NCBI RefSeq assembly: GCF_949628215.1
Contig: NC_134279.1
Span: 54,424,266-54,488,265, forward strand
DNA: 64,000 bases
Origin: Phalacrocorax aristotelis
Lineage: Eukaryota > Chordata > Aves > Suliformes > Phalacrocoracidae
Direction: 5' to 3'
The notes under the pieces are model-generated. The model worked only from the letters and a program-made list of their open reading frames with translations. It was not told the DNA's origin and made no database searches. A program made the position numbers and the translations under genes. Within the stretch, counting starts at the first letter, position 1. Each line of letters begins with the position of its first letter. Shown piece by piece: positions 1-11,300 of this stretch.

Positions 1-3000
1 AGTTAAAATTAGAGCCTGTAGAACAGAACAAAAATAATAAATAAAATCTTTGGAGGAGAAGAAGAGAAGGGCAAGCCAGAATTGTTATTTCCTTTCCAGA
101 GTCAGAAATAGCAATACATTTCTCTTAGAAGCATAAGTTTTCTGTTATTTTTGCTCAGTGAGTCTCTTTTTGTTTGATAAATTACTTTCATGACTAAAAA
201 TTTTGGTTCTTTCTTTCTAGCCAATATGTATGACTAGAACTGAAACAGTATTTTTCCAACTGAAAGCACATTTTGTATAGGTAAGAAAAATGTTAGTGAA
301 GCTTGCAGGTGAACTTCCTTGCTGGATAAAACACCTGATAGAAAGGCTTCTGGCTTATGGAAATGTAGGAATATTTTCAGCTGGGTAGTGAGTGTCAGGG
401 AAGATTAATATTATGTAAACTGGTGAAGCAATACACAGAAGTTCTTTTATAGTCATTCTTCAAAGCTCCTAATACGTTTTTTCTGAAACACAATTAAGCA
501 GAAGGAAAAAAGCAAGAGTAAGATATTATGAGATAATCACACCTCTAGACTGTTATCAAGCACCAGACTGACTGTAAAGGCCTAAAGAGCCCCTCCATAG
601 AATAGACGGTTTAATGGTTATCACTACAGAACTATGAGCCCCTTTTATCTACTCAGTCAGCTTTCAGTGTATTTGGCATCAATGTATTTGCATCTGTCTT
701 ATTCTGCGATCTTTGGGCTTTCAAACATGATGTCTGGACAAAAAAAAAAATCAATGTATTTTGTTTTCTTCTGTAAAATAGCAAAGTCTGAGGAAAAAGG
801 AAGAGACGGTATTCCCTCTCTGCTGACTAGTATAATGTTTACATTAGCAAAGATAGGCAAGATTCAGAGATTAATTTAATCCAAAGTTTTATTATCTGTG
901 CTTCATATTTGCTAGGTGACAGTAGGACTTGTTAGGATTCTGAAGAGAAAGCTTTACTGTATTCTCATTCAAGAGAAATAATTTATCAGATAATTTGAAA
1001 TGTTGGGTAGGGGTTGCTTTGAAGCTGACAGTCTTAAAGAAGAGTAGTGATTCCAAAGTTGGGGTAGGTTTTTTTTTGTTTGTTCGTTTTGGGTTTTTGT
1101 TTTTTTTTTAAGACTAAGGGCCGTGCCAGAAGACTCCCCACATCTTCTGTGGATTGCCATAAAGTTTTCATGGACTACAACTCACTCTTACCATTAGAAT
1201 TTCAGGTGTAATAGTGAAATAGAGTGGCTTCTGCAGACCCGCTATGAGCCATGCGAACAGCCTCAGTCCATGGACTGCAAGTTGGCATTTGGCATTGCAC
1301 TAAAGCTCCCAATCTGTTCTGCAGTGGGAGCCAAGCTTCGTGGAAAATCCTTAGTCCTCCTGCTTGTGTCTACATGTGTGCCATTCTGTTAAAGATATAT
1401 TGATATTTTTTGTAGGACATAATTTAATATGAAATACAATATATTTAAAAAGTTTGTAAAATTCTAAACTTATATTGTGAGCACTGAAAATATTTTGGAT
1501 AGCTGAATTCTCTTTTAATCCTTATTATATATTCTCCTACCTTCCAGAGAACCTGAGCGTTGTTTTAACTGCCTTTTCCATTACAATGACCTTTTATTTG
1601 CCTGGAAATGTATCCTAAATTTGATTCTGTTCCAAACACTTGTTCAGCAAAACTGACAGATGATTACCCATTTCTGGACCAGAGTTTATTACAAGAAAAA
1701 CATAAATGAAGCCTCTGTGGAATTTTCCAAGATTTCTGGAGAGGAAATGCAATATCCTCTTTGTAGCCCAGAGAAAGCAGACACTCTAGTCCCAGCTTTG
1801 CTACTAACTTTCCTGTGTAACTTTGGACAAGTTGCTACATTTCTGCTGCCTGTTTTCTTGCTTGTAAGAGAAGCTAATATTAACTTGCCACCCAATAATC
1901 TGACAAGTCTGGCTGAATGTTTGCAAAGTACTCTGAGAACGTCAGATGGAAAATGTTATGAAAGTCCAAGCCTCTGCTTAGCCAAAGAGGATATTTACAA
2001 TTGGTTCTTATTTTATGTAGTGAAATAAAAATGTTCAAGCATATAACCAGATGAGACAAAGACTGATCTAAAATTAAATGCAGGAGGCATTTTTTGACCT
2101 TTCAACAGAAATTATATAAGCACTCTTAGGTTATAAATAGTCCTTTGTTTTCCTTCTCTTTCTGTAACACTCAGAAGAAACACAGGGTTGGTTGTTTGTT
2201 ATGAAGAGATAGGGCAATGCTTTAGAGTGGAAACAATTGTTCACTGTTCTTTATTTATACAGTTCCTATAATGTTTGTAACTAGCATTTGTTGCTTTTCT
2301 TAGCACTTTTTTTTTTATCTTCAAAAAGCTACAGAAATAAACTTTCTAGTCCTGAAAATGACAACACCAGAAGAAAACCAAAACACTCACCAACCAGCCC
2401 ATTTCAAATGTGGAAGTTTCTTTCCTCTTTCTTGGTTGGATATGTGACTGAAGAGAGAAGAAAAAACCAACCAACCAACCAACCAAAACAAACCCACAAA
2501 AAAAAAAAGTGCTAAACTAATATTAAACTGGCACATAAACACTTGTATATTTCCTATTTTTATTATGAACCTTGACAATTAAGACAAGAAATGTCTCCAC
2601 CCTTAAATGAAAGTGTTTTTATTAGAGTTAAGGATAATGATACTGAATTCTTCACAGAATAAGGTGTATGTATGTATGTGCACATTTCCAAAAGCACTTA
2701 CTTTCAACAGTAGTCATTTTCTTGAAAAACCAATAAATGCTTAACTAATAGCAATTTGCTTTTGTGCTTTTAAAAAAAAAATGTTTAACAAACAGAAACC
2801 ACCTGAAGCCTTACCCTGAAGTCAAGTAATTGGCCTCAGTGAGAAAGCATAGTATGAAAACACCACTTACCTTTTCCTTACTTTTTTGTTTTCCCACTTC
2901 ATATGATTTTCCTGGTGTTTGTATTGTGGGAACAATATCCTTGACATTAAAATATGCTTTATTAGCTTTATTAGTCACCACTTTTTGCTTAATTTAAATT

Positions 3001-4299
3001 TTTAATCACCTTTCAAAACCATTCATTCGCTTCATAACTTTTCACTGAGAGCAAGTACGATTCTCTACAGTAAATTGGAATAAATGGGCTGCAGCAAAGA
3101 GTATACAGTCAGGCTTCTGGAATAAAAGGGATCTGCATTTAAAAAACAGCGATAGCGTAGTACTGTCAGTCTCTATGGGCTACTTAGGCATGCACTGGAG
3201 ACCGGTCAGGCCCTGACTGCTTCAGAACTGAGGCTGGGGGTGGCCAGCCCTGAAATGGCACCTCAGCTTAGCTCCCATTTCCCTTGTTATGCCAAGAAAA
3301 TCTGTGATATTATGTGTAAGCCAGTCCTCAGAATTTAAGCAAATTAAACACTTGGGATCAAATTCACACATAATGTAAGACCACAAATTTAATAGAATTA
3401 TACCAAAGACTTTTTTTTCTGTGTTACGTGATTTGATGGCTCTTTTACATAGGGATTTGCAGATTTATGAAGCAGCTCAGCAGCTGTGATGCTTTCACTC
3501 CATAAATGTCCAAAAAGATCTTTCTCCATCCTGTACTTCAAAAGTCTACAATTATTTGATATAACTAATCCAACTTACTTAGGAAAGAAAGTTCTGTCTC
3601 TGCGACAACTCCATTTTGAGTTGCTTTGCTGAAACTGCCACCAGGGTGCCAACTAATGCCAACTCCGATACCATTTTTATAAAGTGGGCACTTGTCCACA
3701 ATGAGTTGGATTGAGGCCACTTACCTAACGGTATTCTCAGGGTAAGAATTTATCTTTAGATGCTACTCCTGATGCCAGATTTCTATTAATAATCACAAAC
3801 CTTCCTTTGAACTAAAAAGAAAAAAAGAAATTACTGACTTCAGAATGTTTCCTGTAAATAAAGCCTTTGGGGCCAGGCTCTGTAGGCTGAAATCATTATA
3901 TTCTAGCACCATGAAGTGAAAAGCATAGCTGTGCCCGAGTGTGCCACACTTCCCGGTGCTGCTAGGAGCAAAGGTGCCTACAGAAATGTTAGCAATTCTC
4001 TCTCTTCATTTGAACGATTTCCTCAGCATAGCAGAGGAACAACATATGGGCCTTAAGCTTCTGCTGAAAACAGTGACATCTGCTAAGGAAAATGGGAATT
4101 CTAAGATGGGGCATGGCCCCAGCTGAACTGTTCTCCCTCCTCTCAGAGGTTTCTGTGCGGCCTTGAGTTAGCTATGTAAAAACCTTGCGCCTGTTATCAC
4201 GTGTGTAAATTCAATACACTCATACTGCTCTACCTTGGAGAAAGGCATGGGCCTCGGCTTACTTGTGTTTGAAGAGGAACTGAGATTATTGCATTAACG
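1..4299. other. Upstream intergenic DNA, no gene recognised
   Basis: This is AT-rich sequence with scattered A/T runs and a short AACC repeat (about 2467-2487). Open frames up to 122 codons (1660-2028) show no recognisable domain, codon pattern or splice context. A divergent noncoding transcript from the CpG island is possible, as in mammals, but nothing in the sequence shows one. Confidence 0.6.
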
Positions 4300-4898
4300 G
4301 TGTTTTATAAATGCCACGCGTTGTAAACTTGTGAGCGAGCGCTTTGGCACTGAGATGCGTGCCGTGGACGCGGCCCCAAAACAGCGTTTGTGAAGACAAA
4401 CGTTGTCTGCACGAATGGCAATGCAAAGCACCTACTGCGGGCAGTCAGCCACATTCCAGCGTACTTTCCGGGGTTTGCGAGTGCCTGGGCTCCTGTGCAC
4501 CTCGAATTAGGCGGAGAGAGCATACACGACCTACAGCGCTGCCCCCGCTGCCGCCCGTCCATGTCGTCCTGCCCGGACCCTGCCCGGCCGCCCGCCACCC
4601 CCCTGCTCGCCGGTATGTTTTCCTCCGCGCTGAGACCTGACTTTTGCTGCCCTCCGGCCGTTCCGGGCCCGGTGATGAGGGGACCCCTCCGCTCCCCGCC
4701 CCGAGCGTCTGTCCCAGGCGGCCGCCCGAGGGGCCGGGAGGAGGCGGCAGGGGCAGCCCCCCGCGCCCCCCTCCCTCCCCCACCCCGCATCCCGCAGCGC
4801 GGCGGCGGCCTCGGACCTTCCCTTCCCCGGCGCTCCCGGAGCGGCTCAGCGGGCGCGGCGCGGCGATGGAGCGGCCAGCGGCAGCCGCCAGGAGAGCA

Positions 4899-4939
4899 GG
4901 AGGAGGAGGAGGAGGAGGAGGAAGAGGAGGAGGAGGAAG
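4899..4939 (+). repeat. (GGA)n purine tract in the promoter or 5' leader
   Basis: This is an almost pure run of GGA triplets with a single GAA interruption. It lies in the CpG island about 380 nt before the USP46 start codon. Such tracts vary in length and may form G-rich structures. Whether it is transcribed depends on the unknown start site. Confidence 0.85.
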
Positions 4940-5256
4940 GCAGAGATTAGCGCGGTGCCGGCTGGCGCAGAGGCGCGGCTGAGCGCTCGAGAGGGAGCCC
5001 GGGGCCCTGCGGACCGTGCGGGAGGCACAGGCGGAAGGAGCGGGGATGCGGCCGCGCTCCCCGCGCTGCTAACGCTCCCGGTCACTCGCCCGGAGCAGGG
5101 AGGGCGGGAAGGGCCATCCGCCTGGCTGCTCCACGGGCGCAAAGGGTGCCGGTGCAGTCCCCTCCTCTTGCTTTTATCCCAGCCCCGGAGCAGGAGCAGC
5201 CGCCGCCGCAGCCGTCGCCGCCGCCGCCCCCTCTCCCTTCCTGCGCTCTTCCCACC

Positions 5257-5283
5257 ATGAGCGGGGCTGTTTTCACCTTATAA
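5257..5283 (+). promoter_or_regulatory. Upstream ORF 1 in USP46 leader
   Basis: The ATG at 5257 lies in a strong Kozak context (CCCACC before, A at +4) and opens an 8-codon frame, MSGAVFTL, ending at TAA 5281-5283. This stop is also the in-frame stop that bounds the main ORF upstream. Its effect is inferred: if included in the mRNA it should reduce initiation at the main start. Confidence 0.6.
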
Positions 5284-5285
5284 AG

Positions 5286-5315
5286 ATGGCGGTGTGGGAT
5301 CGCTGCAACCTTTAG
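5286..5315 (+). promoter_or_regulatory. Upstream ORF 2 in USP46 leader, starting in a YY1/TISU-like motif
   Basis: The ATG at 5286 is inside AAGATGGCGG (5283-5292), which matches the YY1 core and the TISU element of short-leader genes. It opens a 9-codon frame, MAVWDRCNL, ending at TAG 5313-5315. Only four bases separate this stop from the USP46 ATG. The motif could act as a DNA element (YY1 site just downstream of the start site), as a translation start, or as both. Confidence 0.6.
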
Positions 5316-5319
5316 ACTA

Positions 5320-5355
5320 ATGACTGTCAGAAACATCGCCTCCATCTGTAATATG
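5320..5355 (+). CDS. USP46: USP46 coding exon 1
   Basis: It encodes residues 1-12 ([12 protein letters not shown]) and ends in phase 0 at a consensus GTGAGT donor (5356). The start ATG context is poor, with C at -3 and A at +4. The exon lies inside the CpG island. Confidence 0.95.
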
Positions 5356-8300
5356 GTGAGTGCCCGCGGGCCGGCGCGGCGGCGGGGGCGGGGGCGGCAC
5401 GGCACGGCAGCCCCTCCGGGGGCAGGCCCTGCCGGGGCCTGCGGGGGCGGGGGGGTCCCCCAGGGCAAAAGGAGCGACCGCATCCCTGGCCCCGGCGGCG
5501 GGGAAGCCGGGCTGGCTGCGCTGGGACGTGCCGGGGATGGAGTTGGACGTCGGAGAGTGGCGATGTCCCGAGGAGTTTTTCCCGGAGCAGCCCGGGAGTG
5601 GGCCGGGGAGGGAGGGAGTGACGGACGGAGGGAGGGAGGGAGATGCCGAGCCGGTGCGGAGCCCCCGCGGCGGGGCTGGCCCCGGCCGATAGGCGTTGCA
5701 GACGAAGCCGCAGCCCGCCCTTCCTCCTCCTGCCCTTCCTCCTGCCCTAATAATCCTGCGAAAGGACCCCAAAGTTGGACTCTGAATCGACATTAAGTCA
5801 GTGACCCCATTTAACCCTCTCAGGCGGGTACCCTTTGGCGTCATGGGATCAGGATCTCCACAGGTTCTACAAAAACCGAGGTTGTTTAGATGCCTGATAA
5901 TACTGCTTTTGGATTCCGATGCTAGGTACCTGTTCTAGGAAGTCTTGGCTTTAGAGCTAACATCAAGGGTTTAGCTTGCGCTGCATGCCACTCGGAGAGG
6001 ACTGCTGTTTGTTAAGTACTCTTGAATCACTTGGCTTTCTCTGAATCAGACTAGGCAATTAGGAAGGAATAAGGAAACACTAATATTTTTGTTTATTATG
6101 TTCAGACTTTGCCATTTTCCTCCCCAGGAACAGTTGAAAGAACACTTTCTGCATTGTGCTTGGGTCTAATTTTAATCCTAACAAACTTGGGGCATCTGAC
6201 TGGGTTTTTAGAATTTTGAAGCTTCTTGGTGGGGGGAGAGCTCAAACTTTGTCTGTCAAAGGTTTATAAATACAGTGACACAGTAATAAACTTGCCAAAG
6301 AAATGGGTGTGTGCTAAGCGCCCCAATGCAAACAGAAGAGAAGCCTATTTTTGCACATCTTCTTGGTTTAGTCTGTATTTTCCCCCTTATTTCCAGGTTC
6401 TTCAAGACCAGCTACATGCAGTTGCCAGCTTCCCTCCATGTGGTGCCCCAGCACGCCTTGTGCTGGCAATGCCACACAAACCATTCACCTGCCCTGGAGA
6501 ATGGAGCCTACCTCTAGGGTAAGGCAACAGGCACAGCCCTAGAGGCCTGGCTCCTGTGGGGTCAGCAGCAGTGGTCTGGGGGAGGGAGTCTGGGTTGTGA
6601 GCCTGCTCCCCTTCCACATGCCCATGCTTCCACTTAAGTGGGCTTGCTCTTTTGTTTCCAACCAGAAGCCTAGGGCATCCCACACATAGTCCTGACTTAA
6701 GTCTCAGATGTCCCTTTGAAGTGCCTGCTCTGAAATGCAGAGAGGGAGGGCTGAATTTGGGGTTAAAAAAACTTAATACGAAATCCAGACTTGTAGTAAA
6801 ATAACCTGGGTGCTCACCTTTCTTCACCAACAGTAAGTAGTTTTCTAAACTTCTAGTTTTTCTTAATAATTTCCAATCCTGTGGGCCAGGAATACTGCAA
6901 AGAAAGGTTTAGGAAACAGTACAGGACTGAGGAGAACACTTGGGTGCATTTACCTTCCTTCTGAGGCAGGCTCTGGTTTTTATTGCTGATGAATGGTGGG
7001 TGTGATGTCCTGCAGACTGCATAAGACAGCACCGCATGAAGGGGAGCTGGAGACCTTTAGGTGGTTCTAAGACTTTAGCATCAGCATAAAGTACTAGGAA
7101 CTTCATGGTTTCTTTCCTGTGCTTCAGATAGATGCACTTATATGCAGTATGCTTCTCCCAAAGACTGAACAGATTCACAGCAAAACTGGTGAGGTTGTTC
7201 TAATGGTGTGCTGCTCAGCTGTCGCTGCCAGTATATCCTGCAAAAGCATCTGAGAAATGAAGGCTGAAGGGAAGAATTAGAGCCTCAGGCAGAAAAGGCA
7301 TACAAGGGCTAATAGTTCAAGGCAATTCTAGCTCATGGTACCAGTACTGTGACAGAAGGTGAAGTTGGTTTAACAATAATGATGTTTTAAAGCTACATAT
7401 TCCTTAGGGTCTGTGTACTTCGCTTTTAGAGATGATGTGTTGTGCTAGTCACATTTAGTCTTTTCTGGATAACCCACAGGGACTGGAAGTTCTAGATAAA
7501 AAAGCTGAGACTTATAGAAAGTTATGAGAATTTGGGGCTGTGGGAGAAACATGCATTCTTGGAAGGACAGGCAACGCTGCATTATGGCTCCTCCAAAAAT
7601 GTATCTGTTTAAATGAGGTGGTAGACTTGAACTCGATGGCCTGTAGGAGTTATGGCAACCTTCCATAAGAACGGGACTCTGGAAGATTAGAGGTATAGAA
7701 GGTGACTTTTTACGTGTATAAAACCTGAATATTTGCAGTGCTAAAGTGATTTAGGGCATCTGTAGAAATCTACCAGACAAAGATGTTAATTCCTAGACTT
7801 TGTTCCTGCACTACAATATAGTGCTTGAAGAACTGAACTACTTATGATTTGTGGACTAAGAAATAGATGCATAATTCTTAGGTAATATAATATATATTTG
7901 GTATATAATGCTGCATAATAGTATGTTTCTAAGTTTTTTAACTTAGTTGAACACAGTAATGAAAAAGTTCTGTTCTTCTTTATCTTCTTCCATTCCCGTT
8001 CCACTTGAAAGTGTTCACAGAGATATTGTTTCCTTAACTTTTGCAAAAAAAATGGATGATGCCTGGTTGATTTTCCTGGAGGGCAGGAGGAGAGAGACAG
8101 AGGGAGGAATTGGTCCCGAAGTAAATGTTCTTCTCTGAATACAACATAGATTATATTTTCAATGGTAGCCCTTTCTTGATAAAGTTTTTTGTGTTTGTTT
8201 GTTTAAGTACTTCCATGTCCTGAAAGGGAAAAATAGATTAAATTTAGCTGAATGAATTTAGCTCAAGGGAACCTGGCTAGTCAGCATTTTAGGATGTATG

Positions 8301-11300
8301 TTTGCTATTTAATTGACTGCCTGAGGTCTAGTATCTCAAGTTGTAGTTTTGGTCTCCTGAAGATAATAGAGATTCAGTCTTTTCCAGGAAGGATCAAAAC
8401 AAGGGTAGTGAAGCAAGGAAGCCAGGGACAGTATCTTGTTTGCAAAAGAGATGTAGTACTATATATTCAATAGATAAGCTCTCACATGCTGAGGCAGACG
8501 CAGTAGGAAACTGTCTAAGCACTAAGAAAAAATGTAAGGTGCAAACTTTCCACTTGGCACATTTATTTGTAGTAGATATTTAAATGCACAATTTCTAGAA
8601 TGAAACAGAATTCCTCTATTGCCTTTTACCTGTTTTGTCCCCCTTGTTATAATAACAATAGTACTAGTTATTATTCACTGATTCGGCTAATGAAACCAAA
8701 GAGCTAAAACTTGTTCTGCTGGGGTGGAGGGGATGAAATCAGCTGTGCCTGAAGGAATCCATGGGACTCTTCTGCAGGTGCAGTGGCCACCCTCACCGAA
8801 AAGAGAGGTCTGGCCCCTAAGATGCTCCTCTTATCTGCCTTTCAGACACTGGGAAAGTTCATCCACTCTGCACACCAGGATCGCTACAGAAGGAGGTATA
8901 CAATAGGCAATCATCAACTTTTATGTAGGACAGGTATGGTAGATGTGAAGAAGCATAAGATGCACTGAAGAAACCCTGTTTGAGGGAATACCAACACCCA
9001 GTGCCAAGTAACCCTTGTAGACTGTAGGCACAAACTAGGGATGTGCTTTTAGCCCCATGGATCTTGTAATCCTCTTTGGCATTGTTTTTGTGAGATAACC
9101 CGATGACTAAAGCACAGAACGCTGGTTCAAAGGTAGATAGGCATGCTGGCATTTTAAGATTGTTGCTTACTGAAACCTCTGCAGTATATTTCTCTGTTGA
9201 TGAGCTTTTGGTACAGCCCTGAATTCTGAGTTAAGCTCATGCTGCAGCTGTGGCCTAGGGATATTGATGTTTTGTGCAGTGAAGGACATCTAACCATTTC
9301 AGAATGTAGTGATGTATTTTTTTACAGAGGTGGCTAACAGGCTTTGTGGACCGTATTTCTCCTAAATACCTTTTAGTATTATGCTGAGAACAGGTATTAA
9401 TCCCCCCTTTCATAATTCTGTAATAGTATTTCAAATAATCTGATCTGCACTTCAGAGTGCTCTGCCAATTTAATAAATGGGACATTCTGAACACATTTGG
9501 GTTGCTTCTGATACAAGGTATTGTCTGAGATACCTCACAGTTGCTCCTGGTAATTGTTGTATAGATATCCTTCAGAAAAAAGTTGTGGTTCCTCAGATTA
9601 ATTTTGGTTTTTATTAATTGGGCTTTCATGTTACCTGTTCTTCTCATACTCTCTATGAATTTCATAACAGTTGGTGTTTTTTGTCAGGAAAATGTTCACA
9701 CAATTCACCAGGAATTATGTGAATACCTGTGAATTTCAGCTTTCTTTTTTTTTAAAAAAAAGAATTTTTCAGCCATCCTAGAAACTAGTTGTAGAGAAAA
9801 ACATAACAACCTGGGAGTCTCTACATTCAGGAAGCATGTAAAAATAACTGTTGATTGTTTTTTTGTAGTTCATGGTTTTAGAGACTCATTGAAGGATTTG
9901 TTTAAATATAGGGCATTGGCAGAATGAGGACTCATACTACAAACACAGATTCGGAAAATGCTAGATAAAAAAATTTACAATTTAAATGCTGTAAAAATAG
10001 TAAAATTTTGCTTCATACAATAAGAGTGTTATTGGATTTCAGAACTGATCACTATGACTTTCACATGGATTTATTAATTTGGACAACTTGCAGTGTATAT
10101 TTCTTCATGACTTTTAAAACTTCCCATAAACAGAGATTAAGGCAGAATAATACATGCCAAGACAGTAAAACAGCTATCTGAAGGCATATTTAGATTCATA
10201 ATGGAAAAGAAATTTTTACATCTGAAAAGTTTAGTTACAGGCAGTTCAAGCAATGCAATTTTAGAAGCATAGTCTTCAGAGTGCACAATTTCAGTATGAC
10301 AGATATAGAAAATATAGGAAAAAATTATGAAAAATATAGAGAATGTGAAGTCTGACTGTAATACCTTTCTGAAGTAATAAGAAACTTTAAGAGTATGGCT
10401 GACAAATGGGTACTGGACTGACAAGCAGAAAGTGTGCGTTCCATCAAAAGATAAAAAGAAGTCCACAAAAGATATTTTTTATACATTGGAAACAATGTAT
10501 TGGGATGTTTCTCACATTGCATATCCTCTTAATAATAATAATAGATAAACATCCCAATACATCATTTCCAGTGTATAACCTGGACTAATGATTGAGGTTT
10601 GTCTTGTATTAATACCTTTTTTATGGCTAAAGTGGTTATCACGCACTTACTAGTTGTTTAGAAGATAAGCACAACAGGACAATTAATGAACACAATGTGT
10701 GGTTTACAGTGGGTTTCTTTTAGATGCATATGGTCTTTGGCTTCAAGTTGCTGAATTAAGAGCAAACCAGCAGTTATGCTAAATATTTTAACAGAGGAAC
10801 CTCTTAATTACAGCTCAGCAAGGCTGAGTGAGTCTGAATTGTGGAAGAGATGGGATTAAACACAGACTTCTGGATCCTGATTAACAGTGTGTGGTGGGCA
10901 AGTACCATGCAGGAGGTTCTAATGGGCTTGAAGAGCCACCCTCTGTGGAGAGTGTAAATCATGGCCAGTCAGAGAAGCAGTCAGCAGTGTCTCTTCTGCG
11001 GACCTTCCTTTAGCCTCACAAAACTGTCCTTGGCTGGCTGTTTGGTAGATACACTGTTTTACATTTATGTGCGTTATGTACTCTTAACACCACATATGCA
11101 AGAAATGGGCTTGCATCTCCACCATCAGGGCACCATGATAAGCATGTTCTTGTGTTTTCTCAGCCTTTGCAGAGAAGGCTGCTATACTGATGGTTTCAAG
11201 CCAGCCATTACTGGCCATTGTGCCTTGTGGTTATTTAATTTGATTTCACAGTTAATGACCTAATAATAGTTGCATCTAAACTGCCCGAGGACAATAAAGT

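Larger units (their letters stand above)
4500..5720. promoter_or_regulatory. CpG island and promoter region of USP46
   Basis: This stretch is strongly GC-rich and dense in CpG, against AT-rich DNA on both sides. It covers the 5' leader, coding exon 1 and the first few hundred bases of intron 1. GC-box-like GGGGCGGGG runs lie just after the donor (about 5382-5397). A TTATAAAG string at 5278-5285 is TATA-like, but it is so close to the ATG that it is more likely leader sequence. The transcription start cannot be fixed from sequence alone. All the long ORFs here (for example 4390-4950) follow from low stop frequency in GC-rich DNA and are not genes. Confidence 0.85.

Noticed and set aside
1660..2028. 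122-codon plus-strand frame
   Set aside because: No known domain or splice context; length is within chance for 64 kb of six-frame sequence.
5278..5285. TTATAAAG as a TATA box
   Set aside because: It would put the start about 12 nt before the ATG, in a CpG-island gene that normally lacks a TATA box. It overlaps the uORF1 stop and is more likely leader sequence.
4305..5844. Many long overlapping frames on both strands (up to 186 codons)
   Set aside because: They are low-complexity Pro/Arg/Gly/Ala frames caused by few stop codons in the CpG island. They overlap each other on both strands and the true exon 1.
9255..9665. 136-codon minus-strand frame in intron 1
   Set aside because: No recognisable similarity and no flanking promoter, splice or poly(A) structure.
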